From positions 586,342 to 650,341 of the forward strand of contig NZ_DF968181.1 in assembly GCF_001192795.1 (NCBI RefSeq): a DNA stretch of 64,000 nucleotides. Direction: 5' to 3'. Below are positions 16,714 through 26,265 of the stretch, piece after piece (position 1 is the stretch's first letter; every line of letters begins with the position of its first letter). Source of the stretch: Flexilinea flocculi (GTDB taxonomy: Bacteria; Chloroflexota; Anaerolineae; Anaerolineales; Anaerolineaceae). The notes beneath the pieces are model-generated. The model made no database searches. It was not told where the DNA came from and saw nothing but the letters and a program-made list of their open reading frames with translations. The translations under genes were made by a program, and so were the position numbers.

Positions 16714-18132
16714 ATGGAAAAAATTATTGCCGGTGGAAGAATTATTACTGAATCAGGAATTTTTGATGGAGATCTCTTAATCCGGGATGAAAAGATTATC
16801 GCAATCGGCGATAATTTACCGAGATATGAAGGGACAGAAATTATTGATGCTACGGAGAAACTCATTATGCCTGGCGGTGTCGATGCGCATGTTCATCTGA
16901 ATCTTCCAATGCCTGGAACTATCTCCTCCGATGATCATTATACAGGGACAATGGCAGCAGCGTTCGGCGGAACTACCACTGTGATTGATTTTGCCAATCA
17001 TGATCAACCCTCTCTTATTGATAGTTTTAAGACATGGCAAGCACAGGCTTTGCCGAATATTGCTGTGGATTATGGAATCCACCAAAACTTTACCACCTTC
17101 AATGAACAAACATTGGCCGAAATTCCATTGCTGCCTGAATTGGGAGTTACTTCAATCAAGATGTTTACTGCATATAACGGCCGAATGCGCTTGAGAGACG
17201 ACGAAATTTTTCAGGCAATGCGGATAGCTAAACAGGAAGGGATTATCTCACTGATTCACGCTGAAAATGGCGATTTGATCGATTTGTTGGTTAAAGAAGC
17301 ATTGGAGAGTGGTCATACTGAACCGATTTGGCATGCAAGAACTCGACCTGCTTGGGGAGCTGTTGAGTCGGTTTTACGGACAAGTGCAATTTCGTTTTCG
17401 GCAGGTAATGCTCCGTTGTATATTGTTCATATGAATGTTAAAGAGGAAGCTGACCAACTTTTGTATGCGCGAAATCACGGTCTGCCAATTTTTGGAGAAA
17501 CCTGTCCTCAGTATCTGTTGTTTACTGAAAAAGAATTGGAAAGAGAAGATGGCAAAAAATGGATTTGTTCACCTCCAGTCCGTTTAGAGAAGGATAATGA
17601 CGGATTGTGGAATGCCCTGGCAGATGGAACGATTGATGTGATTTCGACTGACCATTGTCCGTTTTTATATGATGGCACAAAACCAATCATGTATCAGGGG
17701 AAACCTTATCAGAGTCCCGGAAAAGAATTAGGAAGGGATGATTTCTCCAAAACTCCCGGCGGCGTTCCAGGTGTAGGGGATCGTATGTCGGTAATTTGGA
17801 CGAAAGGGGTTGTGGAAGGGAAATTGTCGCCGACAAGGTTTGTCGAGGTAATGAGCACAAACCCTGCTAAGATTTTTGGTTTATATCCACAAAAAGGGAA
17901 TCTTAATCCAGGATCTGATGCAGATATTGTTATTTGGAATCCTGAAAAGATTGTTAAATACGGCGTTTCAGTTGCTCGACATCGGACTGACTACAATCTA
18001 TATGAGGGGATGGAATTGAAAGGTTTTCCTGAGAAAGTATTTCTTCGTGGGAAATTGATTGTTGACGGTGATCAGTGGTATGGTGAACGCGGAGGCGGAC
18101 GTTTTCTGAAACGCAGCCGTTATAAGGCATAA
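16714..18132 (+). CDS. dihydropyrimidinase / hydantoinase
   Basis: A 472-residue amidohydrolase that opens dihydropyrimidine or hydantoin rings. The metal site is complete: H59 and H61 in DAHVHL, K149 (carbamylated lysine) in IKMFTAYNG, H182, H239 and D313 in STDHCPF. A GGAGC site precedes the ATG. Genes of this type often accompany selenium-dependent molybdenum hydroxylases in purine catabolism, and such accessory genes lie at the start of this window. Only 4 nt separate it from a complex-I-like membrane gene. Substrate cannot be fixed from sequence. Confidence 0.9.
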   Translation: MEKIIAGGRIITESGIFDGDLLIRDEKIIAIGDNLPRYEGTEIIDATEKLIMPGGVDAHVHLNLPMPGTISSDDHYTGTMAAAFGGTTTVIDFANHDQPSLIDSFKTWQAQALPNIAVDYGIHQNFTTFNEQTLAEIPLLPELGVTSIKMFTAYNGRMRLRDDEIFQAMRIAKQEGIISLIHAENGDLIDLLVKEALESGHTEPIWHARTRPAWGAVESVLRTSAISFSAGNAPLYIVHMNVKEEADQLLYARNHGLPIFGETCPQYLLFTEKELEREDGKKWICSPPVRLEKDNDGLWNALADGTIDVISTDHCPFLYDGTKPIMYQGKPYQSPGKELGRDDFSKTPGGVPGVGDRMSVIWTKGVVEGKLSPTRFVEVMSTNPAKIFGLYPQKGNLNPGSDADIVIWNPEKIVKYGVSVARHRTDYNLYEGMELKGFPEKVFLRGKLIVDGDQWYGERGGGRFLKRSRYKA

Positions 18133-18136
18133 TAGA

Positions 18137-19741
18137 ATGCTTTTTCTGATCGTTCCAGCCGGTATTTTATTTCTGTCAACGGTTTCAATTTGGTTGATGG
18201 ATAAAATTCGGAAAAATGTTGGAATATCCTGGCTCATTACAATTGTTACTGCCGGTCTATTTTGGATTTGGACTATTTATTTGCATTGGGTTCCTGATTC
18301 AGCATTTCAAATAGGCCGCAGTACATTCCCGGGTATGGAAATTCCATTGGTATTCCAACTGGATTCTTTCTCCCGGCCTTACCTCATGGCTATTTCCTCA
18401 CTTTTTCTTATGACGATTCTTACAGTCTCATCCCGATATGAATCGAAAACTGCGGTTCAACAATGGATCGGTTTTGAAATGATTGCATTCATCGGAATGA
18501 TGGGAATCGCTTCCGGTGGAATATGGCCTGTTTTATTATGCTGGATGATTTTTGACATTATTGATTTGTTTTTTGTTTTTTCGGTTTCAGAGAAAGTTAA
18601 TTTTGTAAGCTTTCTTACGAAAGTCACCTCAATTCGTCTGACGGGTACTCTGGTAGCAGCTGTCGGGCTGGCGTTAAGCATCTACGATGCCGGAGGTCTG
18701 TATCAGGCAGATGTCGTTTCTTCATCTGGCGGTATTCTCATATTAGTTGCATGTGCGATGAGATTGGGGATTGTTCCGATTTACCAGCCGCATCTGAGTT
18801 ATTCGCAAACAAAAACCGGTCTTGTCACCATGCTACGGTTTACTTCGATTTTTACAGTACTCCCCATTTTATGCCGCATACCGCTGACTTCTCTGTCTCC
18901 TGATATTGCTACTGCTTTAAGTATCTTTTCGGGTTTTGCTGCGTTTTTTTGCGCTTTTGGCTGGTTATTTACAACGGATACCGATCAAAGAAAATCTTAC
19001 TTTATAACTGCCACAGCCAGTATGGCTTTCGCCTGTATTCTGAGAGGACAACAACAAGCTTCCATAATCTGGGGCGTATCCATGCTTTTATCGAGCCCGC
19101 TTTTTTTTCTGCAGCATTCAAATTCAAGGGCGCTCAAAGCATTGCTGGTAACCATTTGTTTCCTATTTTCCGGATTGCCATATACACCGAATGCTGCCGG
19201 ATGGACAGGCCTTATCGTTTATCCATTTTCAGCAATGGACATTCTTTTTTTGAGTGTCCATTGTGTGCTATTGACAGGGTTATTTGTTCATATATTTTCT
19301 GATACAGAATTTAATCAACCTGTGACTGAACCATGGATGCGGAGTGTGTATCCGATTGGAATTCTTTTTACAATTGGTTCTTATCTATTGATTGCTTCCT
19401 TCAATTGGTTCTTTATTCGACAAACAGGTATATGGTGGGCTTCTCTTGCATCTTTTGTTATTGCTGTTTTCTTTCTGTGGGGCGGTGTATATTGGATTTC
19501 GCAAAAACGATATCAGAACGTCATCAATTGGGTTCGAATTTTAGTAAAATGGTTCCTTTTGATTAACCGTAAAGTGCTTGAATTAGACTGGTTTTTTTTC
19601 ATTTTAAGAAAAATCGCGTACGGTATCGAAAAGAGTGTATTTTTTATTTCTGATATGATTGAAGGACCTGGCGGAATCTTATGGGAGTTCCTATTGCTAA
19701 TAGCGTTCATCTGGATTCTCCTTTCAGGGCGGTCAGTATGA
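18137..19741 (+). CDS. complex I antiporter-like membrane subunit (NuoL/M/N family), diverged
   Basis: A 534-residue protein with about 14 predicted membrane helices. It resembles the proton-translocating subunits of NADH dehydrogenase and related complexes: a QLDSFSRPY start region and RLGIVPIYQPHL, which corresponds to the usual FPFHxWLPDA. The sequence is strongly diverged, and the usual lysine of that region is not obvious. It begins 4 nt after the dihydropyrimidinase stop and ends in an ATGA overlap with the next gene, so it is the first of a tight three-gene unit. Confidence 0.7.
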   Translation: MLFLIVPAGILFLSTVSIWLMDKIRKNVGISWLITIVTAGLFWIWTIYLHWVPDSAFQIGRSTFPGMEIPLVFQLDSFSRPYLMAISSLFLMTILTVSSRYESKTAVQQWIGFEMIAFIGMMGIASGGIWPVLLCWMIFDIIDLFFVFSVSEKVNFVSFLTKVTSIRLTGTLVAAVGLALSIYDAGGLYQADVVSSSGGILILVACAMRLGIVPIYQPHLSYSQTKTGLVTMLRFTSIFTVLPILCRIPLTSLSPDIATALSIFSGFAAFFCAFGWLFTTDTDQRKSYFITATASMAFACILRGQQQASIIWGVSMLLSSPLFFLQHSNSRALKALLVTICFLFSGLPYTPNAAGWTGLIVYPFSAMDILFLSVHCVLLTGLFVHIFSDTEFNQPVTEPWMRSVYPIGILFTIGSYLLIASFNWFFIRQTGIWWASLASFVIAVFFLWGGVYWISQKRYQNVINWVRILVKWFLLINRKVLELDWFFFILRKIAYGIEKSVFFISDMIEGPGGILWEFLLLIAFIWILLSGRSV

Positions 19742-20370
19742 GATACGAGCTTCCTCTCACGTCAATGATCGGTCTGGGATTAATTTCACTAAGCTCCGCT
19801 TTGATATTGGCTAATCAGGATCAAAATGAAAAACGATTTTGTCTTTTGGCATACTTATTCCAATATATCGGTGCAATATTTTTACTCATTAGAATTTTTT
19901 CATTTCAAATTTTGTTCATCATCTTCCTTACCGGGTTAATGGGAGCAGCCATTATTGGCACGGATCAGATTGATTTTCGAGCTCCGATTCAAAAAAAATA
20001 TTTCATTAGCTTTCCATTATTTCGAGTGTTACTGAGTATTCTCATTTGGGGTTTAATACTTTCCATCGAACCAAGAATTGCACTATGGATTCCAATTCCT
20101 GATTCAATTCTGTTTGTGTCTTTATGGATGATCAGTATCGGGATTGTTAAAGTCAGTCTCGACAATGATTATTTTTCAATGATGCTTGGATTATTGAATC
20201 TTTTCTTCGGATTTCAACTGGTTTACATTCTTTTAGAAGAATCTTCGTTGGTTTTTGGCTTTTTGACAGCAATAAATCTGTTAATTACTTTATTGGGCGC
20301 TTTCATCCTTCTCAAACCGGATTCTGAGCAGGAAGAGCAAGAATTTCTGGAATCGGAGGAAAATTCATGA
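19738..20370 (+). CDS. small polytopic membrane protein of antiporter-like module
   Basis: A 210-residue membrane protein with about six predicted helices and an acidic C-terminal tail (EQEEQEFLESEE). The ATG at 19738 overlaps the previous stop (ATGA) and is preferred over an upstream in-frame start. Position between two complex-I-like subunits suggests a NuoJ/K-like or HyfE-like role, but I see no decisive motif. It also overlaps the next gene by 4 bp. Confidence 0.65.
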   Translation: MRYELPLTSMIGLGLISLSSALILANQDQNEKRFCLLAYLFQYIGAIFLLIRIFSFQILFIIFLTGLMGAAIIGTDQIDFRAPIQKKYFISFPLFRVLLSILIWGLILSIEPRIALWIPIPDSILFVSLWMISIGIVKVSLDNDYFSMMLGLLNLFFGFQLVYILLEESSLVFGFLTAINLLITLLGAFILLKPDSEQEEQEFLESEENS

Positions 20371-21770
20371 GTGCTCCTGTTTTATGGTTTTTTCTTCCTT
20401 TCCTTTTTGGATCATTATCCATGTTATTCTCAGAGAAACGAAAGCTGATCACAATTCTCGCGATCATTCTCTGTTTGTTTCTGGCTTTTGTCGCTTTAAC
20501 GATTCCTATTAATAGCATGATTGTTTATGGCAATAATTCGCTAATCTTTACATCTACAAAAGAAATTCTTGGAAGAAGTTTGACTTTAGAGCGTTCTTCT
20601 CAACCAATTTTGGCATTTTTGTATCTGTTTGCGGCTATCTGGTTCTTTGGCGCATTGGTTGTCCAGGTTCATCGTCTTTTCGTTCCAATTGCAATTATGG
20701 ATATTGCTCTGATTATCGGTGTAATTTCAGTGAAACCATTTATTTACGGCGCTTTCTTCGTCGAATTTGTTGTCTTATTGACGATGCCGCTTTTTTGGGT
20801 GCAACGGACAAAGCGTGGTGATGGAATTTTACGGTTTCTTTTTTTTCAAACTTTTGGTCTGGCATTTATTGCTCTTGGCGGTTGGTTATCTGCTTCTGTA
20901 GATATTAATCCTTCTGATGAGTTTCTTGTGACCAGAGCCGCTGTGATTTTCTTCCTAGGTTTTATCTTCTGGTTGGCTATATTCCCGTTTCATGATTGGG
21001 TTGCAGTATTAATGGATGAGACGTGCCCTTACGTTTCCGGCTTCGTTATGAGTCTTCTCCAGTTTTCCACCTTATTTATCCTTTTGAATTTTTTAAATAC
21101 ATATGCATGGATGCGTTCATTTACGCCGATTTTTTCAGGGCTGAAAATTGTAGGCACAATAATGCTTTTGCTGGGCTCTATTTGGGCTTTTTTCCAAAAA
21201 AGCCTTCAGCGTTTGGAAGCTTATTCGATTGTTGCAGAAAATGGTTTCTCCCTGTTATTATTAGGTATCAAGACAGAAAATTCGATTCATTTATTATTAT
21301 CATTTCTGATTATTCGGGTTATCGCTGCGGCAGCATGGTCACTCGCGGTAAAAATTCTTAGTGTCGATACAAATGGCAATGTGACGCTGCAGCAAATCCC
21401 TGGTTTATTCAAAAGAAAACCTGTTGTCAGCATAGCATTGCTTGCCAGTTTTTTTTCAGTAGCAGGATTGCCGCTGTTCGCCGGATTCCCGTTAAAAATT
21501 GTCATGATTTCTCTTGGTTTTTCCCAATCTGCATTGATCGGTACTGTGACGGCAGCCGGATGCTGGTTCATTATCATTACCGGATTTAAGATAACGGTAT
21601 TGCTGTTGTCTCTATCTGAGAATGACGTGTTTTCGAGAGAAACAGGCGGGCAAACTGCAATTTTGATTGTTCTAATTCTGATTATGCTCAGTTTGACATT
21701 TTTCCCGTTGCTTTTTAATCAATTTATCCGTAATCTGCAGTTTCAGTTTCCTGCATTCCTTGTTAAGTAA
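20367..21770 (+). CDS. complex I antiporter-like membrane subunit (NuoN/M family)
   Basis: A 467-residue protein with about 13 predicted helices, closer to the family consensus than its partner. WLAIFPFHDWVAVLMDETCP matches the conserved FPFHxWLPDAxxEAP loop, and GLPLFAGFPLKIVM matches the late GxPxxxGFxxK motif. It could form part of a proton- or sodium-pumping membrane arm. No quinone- or redox-binding subunit (NuoB/C/D/H/I-like) lies near it. ATGA overlap with the previous gene. Confidence 0.75.
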   Translation: MSAPVLWFFLPFLFGSLSMLFSEKRKLITILAIILCLFLAFVALTIPINSMIVYGNNSLIFTSTKEILGRSLTLERSSQPILAFLYLFAAIWFFGALVVQVHRLFVPIAIMDIALIIGVISVKPFIYGAFFVEFVVLLTMPLFWVQRTKRGDGILRFLFFQTFGLAFIALGGWLSASVDINPSDEFLVTRAAVIFFLGFIFWLAIFPFHDWVAVLMDETCPYVSGFVMSLLQFSTLFILLNFLNTYAWMRSFTPIFSGLKIVGTIMLLLGSIWAFFQKSLQRLEAYSIVAENGFSLLLLGIKTENSIHLLLSFLIIRVIAAAAWSLAVKILSVDTNGNVTLQQIPGLFKRKPVVSIALLASFFSVAGLPLFAGFPLKIVMISLGFSQSALIGTVTAAGCWFIIITGFKITVLLLSLSENDVFSRETGGQTAILIVLILIMLSLTFFPLLFNQFIRNLQFQFPAFLVK

Positions 21771-21858
21771 ATGGAAAAAATATATTTCAAAAGTAGGTTA
21801 TGTTGACAATTCGAATTTTGATGGTCTTTAAAAATAAAGTATCTCATGTTTCGAAATG

Positions 21859-21976
21859 CAGCAATTCGAAATATGAACATTTTTTAAATCGAGACAGAAA
21901 AAATATTGTTTTACTGTTTTTACGCAAAGCGCAAAAAAACACAGCAGCGATTTCTTTTTCAAAATTTGAATTGCTG
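21859..21976 (+). repeat. TTCGAA hairpin element
   Basis: Left terminus CAGCAATTCGAAATATG, right terminus AAAATTTGAATTGCTG. The imperfect hairpin runs from about 21906 to 21950 with apex ACGC-AAA-GCGC. Long arm on the left. It lies about 30 bp ahead of a promoter-like TATAAT. Confidence 0.8.
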
Positions 21977-22007
21977 GGAGTAATCCCAAAAGCGTGAATG
22001 GAACGGG

Positions 22008-22013
22008 TATAAT
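22008..22013 (+). promoter_or_regulatory. -10 box of coiled-coil protein gene
   Basis: GGGTATAAT, 31 nt before the ATG at 22045, with AAAGGA as ribosome site in between. No good -35 box is seen. Confidence 0.5.
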
Positions 22014-22044
22014 AGCATATAAGTTTTGAAAGGAATGACTTTAC

Positions 22045-23247
22045 ATGGCGCAGGTGTGGATACCAACAGAAAATGACGGATTTTTCGATCCGGAACAAAT
22101 CAATAAACGACTTGAATGGCTGGATAATGAACGGCGGAAGGATAAAAACCAAATCACAATTCTGGCTGAACAAATTTCTGCGCTTCAATCCGAAAACATT
22201 CAATTAAAGAGTCAAATTAAAGATTTTCAGAATGAAATCGCACGATATTCCAACATTTTCCCGCGAATTGACCAGATAGAATCTGCTTTATCTCAATTAA
22301 GGGTGGACGCATTTCGGACGATCGAGGAAAAAGATAAAGTCCGTTCTGAGAAAGAAAAAGAGATTGATTTAGCGCGAAGGAACGGTGTTGATTCACTGAA
22401 TCGGGCGATTGCCGAAATTCGAAAGGTAACGGAACCCATCCAGGATATTCGAAAGACGATACAGGCTCGTGTAGATGAAGAATTTCGGCTGGCAAGATTG
22501 ATTGAAGAAGTTGGCAATAGAATCGATGCCATTTCTCAGGATCGTGAAGATTTCATTCGTTTTCAAAAGGCCGTTGAAGAGAGCCGCCGTCAGGATATGA
22601 AGCGGGTCACTGATGTTCAAAATGAGATGTCGGCATATCGGAAACGGATTGAGGATATGCGCGGTCGTGTTGACCTTGTGAATGACAGCCTACATAAAAT
22701 TGAACAACGCATCAACGATTTGGCAACGTCTGAAGCGGAACGAAAACAAACCATTTCAACTTTCCAGGAAAAGCAAAATATGATCAATCTGGAATTTTCG
22801 AAGACCTGGCAGGAATGGAAAACAACTTTTGATGAAATAATTTTAAAAGCAGCGAATCTGGATACTCAAATGCAGGCTTTAGAAAACACACATCGATCTG
22901 TAAAACGCTCTCAGGATTCACTGGACGAAGTGACTCAGCGTTTTGATCGCAGAACGAATGAACTGATTGAGATGCAGCGTCTGACAGAGGAGAAATTACG
23001 GCAGGAATGGGCTGCGTATAAAAATGATGATCAAAAACGATGGACAAATTATTCTTTAGGGCAGGATGAAATTCAATCCGATTATCAAAGAAGTATCCAA
23101 GCGTTGCAGGCAAGAATGCAGGCAATTGAAGACTCCGCGGCTTCTGCAATGGATGAAGTAAGCCTGCATGATGAATTATATGTCGCTCAGCTTCAGGATT
23201 TGTTTACAATGGTCCGTGGCTGGCTTGAAAAAATGGGTAAAACATAA
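22045..23247 (+). CDS. coiled-coil protein of unknown function
   Basis: A 400-residue, highly charged protein with heptad-like patterns over most of its length (about residues 20-385). There is no membrane segment or signal peptide. The N-terminus WIPTENDGFFDPEQINKRLE is unlike the rest and may be a docking part. It stands alone with its own promoter and could be a cytoskeletal or division-associated protein, but nothing specific is visible. The next gene encodes UDP-glucose dehydrogenase, 57 bp downstream. Confidence 0.75.
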   Translation: MAQVWIPTENDGFFDPEQINKRLEWLDNERRKDKNQITILAEQISALQSENIQLKSQIKDFQNEIARYSNIFPRIDQIESALSQLRVDAFRTIEEKDKVRSEKEKEIDLARRNGVDSLNRAIAEIRKVTEPIQDIRKTIQARVDEEFRLARLIEEVGNRIDAISQDREDFIRFQKAVEESRRQDMKRVTDVQNEMSAYRKRIEDMRGRVDLVNDSLHKIEQRINDLATSEAERKQTISTFQEKQNMINLEFSKTWQEWKTTFDEIILKAANLDTQMQALENTHRSVKRSQDSLDEVTQRFDRRTNELIEMQRLTEEKLRQEWAAYKNDDQKRWTNYSLGQDEIQSDYQRSIQALQARMQAIEDSAASAMDEVSLHDELYVAQLQDLFTMVRGWLEKMGKT

Positions 23248-23304
23248 ATCAACATTTTTGTTTATAAATATAAACAATTTACTAATTTCAAAATCTGGAG
23301 TGTT

Positions 23305-24615
23305 ATGAGCAAAATCACTGTGATTGGTACAGGCTACGTTGGCCTTGTTACAGGAGCGTGTTTCGCTGATTTAGGAAATACGGTTATGTGTCTGGACATC
23401 GACCAGAAGCGAATCGACGGGCTTCACAAAGGCATTATGCCGATATATGAGCCTGGATTAGAGGAAATTGTTGAGAGAGCGTATCGCGCAAAAAGAATTG
23501 ATTTTACAACCGATTATGCGGCGGCACTCCAATCGGCGGAGTACGTTTTTATCGCTGTCGGAACACCTTCAGGTGAAAATGGCGAAGCAGATATGCAGTA
23601 TGTTGAAAAAGCAGTAAAAAAGATTGCTGAAACCATCGATCATTCTTTTATCCTGGTAGATAAATCAACAGTGCCTGTCGGTACAGGAGATTGGGCTGCC
23701 AAGATTCTTCAGGAACGGTTTGCTGAAACCGAAATTAAGTTCAGTATTGTATCCAATCCTGAATTCCTGAAGGAAGGTACTGCCATCAATGATTTCATGC
23801 GGCCGGATCGAATTGTGCTTGGATCGAATAATCGAGCTGCTTCCGAGAAAATTGCCGAATTATATGAATCCTTGCGTTGTCCGATTTTGATCACTGATAT
23901 TCGTACAGCAGAAATGATTAAATATGCCTCCAATGCTTTTCTGGCTGCGAAAATCTCATTTATCAACGAAATAGCAAATATTTGCGAAAGAGTTGGAGCC
24001 AACGTTGTCGATGTTGCGAAAGGGATGGGTCTTGATTCCAGAATTGGTCCAAAATTTTTGAATGCTGGAATTGGCTGGGGAGGCAGTTGCTTCCCAAAAG
24101 ATGTCAAAGCTTTGGTCCATATTGCTCAAGAATTTGGAACACAACCCCAGCTTCTTCAGGCGGTTATTGAAATTAATAAGTATCAACGAAAGCATGTTGT
24201 TCAAAAATTTGAGGAAATATTTGGCGACATAAAGGGAAAAAGGATCGGTATTTTAGGTTTGGCGTTTAAACCGGATACAGATGATATACGGGAAAGTCCT
24301 GCCGTCGATATTATCAAATATCTGACTCAAAAAGGTGCAATAATTTCTGCCTATGATCCTGCGGCAATGGAATTATCGAAATTAGTATTACCGAAAGAGG
24401 TTTCGCTTTACGAAAATCCGTATCAGGTTGTAGAGGGAACGGATGCGCTTCTTTTAGCGACAGAGTGGAATGAATTTAAACAACTCGATTTTGAAAAAAT
24501 CCATCAATTGATGCATGGAAATGTGATCTTAGATGGGAGAAATCTCTGGGATCCTCAAAGTTTGACTGATCTCGGATTTCGCTATTATGGTATTGGCTTG
24601 GGGCAATACAAATAA
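23305..24615 (+). CDS. ugd: UDP-glucose 6-dehydrogenase
   Basis: A 436-residue enzyme oxidising UDP-glucose to UDP-glucuronate with two NAD+, feeding surface polysaccharide synthesis. The N-terminal Rossmann motif is GTGYVGLVTG (8-17). VGTPSGENGEAD, NPEFLKEG, K206 in EMIKYASN and catalytic C262 in GWGGSCFPKD follow, then C-terminal GLAFKPDTDDIRESPA. Length is normal for the bacterial type. TCTGGAG precedes the ATG. Confidence 0.96.
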   Translation: MSKITVIGTGYVGLVTGACFADLGNTVMCLDIDQKRIDGLHKGIMPIYEPGLEEIVERAYRAKRIDFTTDYAAALQSAEYVFIAVGTPSGENGEADMQYVEKAVKKIAETIDHSFILVDKSTVPVGTGDWAAKILQERFAETEIKFSIVSNPEFLKEGTAINDFMRPDRIVLGSNNRAASEKIAELYESLRCPILITDIRTAEMIKYASNAFLAAKISFINEIANICERVGANVVDVAKGMGLDSRIGPKFLNAGIGWGGSCFPKDVKALVHIAQEFGTQPQLLQAVIEINKYQRKHVVQKFEEIFGDIKGKRIGILGLAFKPDTDDIRESPAVDIIKYLTQKGAIISAYDPAAMELSKLVLPKEVSLYENPYQVVEGTDALLLATEWNEFKQLDFEKIHQLMHGNVILDGRNLWDPQSLTDLGFRYYGIGLGQYK

Positions 24616-24635
24616 CCACTGATTAAAATGGAAAG

Positions 24636-24675
24636 AAAAAAACTTCTGTTTTGATTTCAAAACAGAAGTTTTTTT
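24636..24675. terminator. bidirectional terminator between ugd and tyrS
   Basis: A perfect 18-bp stem (24636-24653 with 24658-24675) with seven A's on one side and seven T's on the other. It serves both convergent genes. Confidence 0.95.
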
Positions 24676-24681
24676 CAATAT

Positions 24682-25971
24682 TTAAAGAGTTTCGATGATG
24701 AAATAGTTCTTTTTCCCCCTGCGGAGAACCAGATATTTGCCTTCGATGAATTGATCCAGCGTAATCGTTCCTGAATTTTCATTCAGACGGTGGTTATTGA
24801 TGTAAATACCTCCTTCAGCAATTGCTCTTTTTGCTTCACCTTTTGATTTCAAAAAGTTGCTTTCAACAAGCAGGCTGAGCACATCTTTTCCCGTGCCGGA
24901 GAACTGGTCTTTATCAAAAGCAAAAGAAGGAACTTCAGCAAAAATCTCATGGATGTCATCGGAAGATAAACCGGAAATCTCTCCTCCAAATAGCGCTTCG
25001 CTGGCTTGAATCGCTTTTTCTAAAGCAGTCTGCCCATGCATCATCTGTGTCATTTCCTTTGCCAGCGTCTTTTGGGCGTTCCTCAGTTCCGGCTTTTCTT
25101 GAATCTCATTTTGAAGCTCCAGAATTGTATCCTGATCAAAGAATGTGAAAAACTTCAAATAATCAATCACATCCGCATCATCAGTATTTAACCAGAATTG
25201 ATAAAATTTATATGGAGAAGTTCGCTTTGGATCAAGCCAGACGGCGCCTCCGGCAGTTTTTCCGAATTTCGTGCCATCCCTTTTTTTTACCAGCGGATAG
25301 GTCAATCCATAAGCGCTATTCCCTGTCTTTTTTCGAATCAATTCACATCCGGCTGTAATATTCCCCCATTGATCACTGCCACCTGTCTGCATGACACAAT
25401 TTTCTGTCTCGAACAGATGCAAAAAATCATACGATTGCAGTAAGCTGTAGCTGAACTCTGTATAAGAGAGACCGCTGTCCCGATTCATTCGATTCTTAAC
25501 AGAATCTTTGGTTAACATGGTATTAATGGTAAAGTGTTTCCCTATATCGCGTAAGAAATCGACCAGCTTATAATTCAGCAGCCAATCGCCGTTATTTACA
25601 ATTCGTGCAGGATTCGTTGCGACTTCAAAATCCAAAAAATGAGCGAGCTGTTTCTTAATTTCTTCGACATTGTGATGCGCTTCTTCTGCTGATAGCAAGT
25701 TTCTTTCTGCAGATCTTCCGCTGGGATCCCCGATCATTCCAGTTCCTTCTCCTGCCAGTGCGATAACATGGTGACCGAACCGCTGGAAACGTGCCAGGGC
25801 AATCATTGGAACCATATGACCGACATGCAGACTGTCTGCAGTCGGGTCAAAACCGTTATACAGTGTAATCTTTTGTTTTGCCAGTAATTCTTCAACGCCA
25901 TCCATTACGTCATAGATCAATCCACGCCATTTCAGTTCTTCAAAAATACTGGTATTGCTGTTTGCACTCAT
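24682..25971 (-). CDS. tyrS: tyrosyl-tRNA synthetase
   Basis: A 429-residue class I synthetase charging tRNA-Tyr. The HIGH motif appears as DSLHVGHMVP, the KMSKS motif as TKFGKTAGG, and a C-terminal S4 RNA-binding domain (about 355-429) is present. The leader is short, and I saw no T-box sequence upstream. Confidence 0.97.
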   Translation of the reverse strand: MSANSNTSIFEELKWRGLIYDVMDGVEELLAKQKITLYNGFDPTADSLHVGHMVPMIALARFQRFGHHVIALAGEGTGMIGDPSGRSAERNLLSAEEAHHNVEEIKKQLAHFLDFEVATNPARIVNNGDWLLNYKLVDFLRDIGKHFTINTMLTKDSVKNRMNRDSGLSYTEFSYSLLQSYDFLHLFETENCVMQTGGSDQWGNITAGCELIRKKTGNSAYGLTYPLVKKRDGTKFGKTAGGAVWLDPKRTSPYKFYQFWLNTDDADVIDYLKFFTFFDQDTILELQNEIQEKPELRNAQKTLAKEMTQMMHGQTALEKAIQASEALFGGEISGLSSDDIHEIFAEVPSFAFDKDQFSGTGKDVLSLLVESNFLKSKGEAKRAIAEGGIYINNHRLNENSGTITLDQFIEGKYLVLRRGKKNYFIIETL

Positions 25972-26016
25972 AAATAATCCTTAGGAATTAAATTTTCTTA
26001 TCTGATCCTCAAAAAT

Positions 26017-26022
26017 ATTATA
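26017..26022 (-). promoter_or_regulatory. tyrS -10 box
   Basis: TATAAT on the minus strand, 45 nt before the tyrS ATG. The -35 match is poor. Confidence 0.45.
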
Positions 26023-26193
26023 AAGTATCTCAATTTGGAGACCATAATCATGATAAAACCTTAAAAAAGAGTCTTGTATCCCTTTTCTTCAAACAATCGG
26101 TTGTTGGAAAGGATAACATACAGCTATGTTATGTTTGTGCTCTTTTTTGAAACAAAACAATAAAAAATATTTTCTCTTTTTTAATATGTTTTT

Positions 26194-26211
26194 CCGAATT
26201 TCGAATTGGTT
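26194..26211. repeat. TTCGAA element, end remnant
   Basis: CCGAATTTCGAATTGGTT matches a single terminus of the family, in the 294-bp gap between phzF-like and tyrS. The same gap contains a small perfect stem ATAACATA-CAGC-TATGTTAT near 26118-26137. Confidence 0.4.
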
Positions 26212-26265
26212 CTTTTTTCAGTTCCATTCGCTATAAAACAGTTCTGTTTCTGATGAATAAGCAAG

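Noticed and set aside
25972-26265. Possible T-box leader upstream of tyrS
   Set aside because: No AGGGTGGNACCGCG-like antiterminator sequence on the minus strand, and the likely promoter leaves a leader of only about 40 nt.
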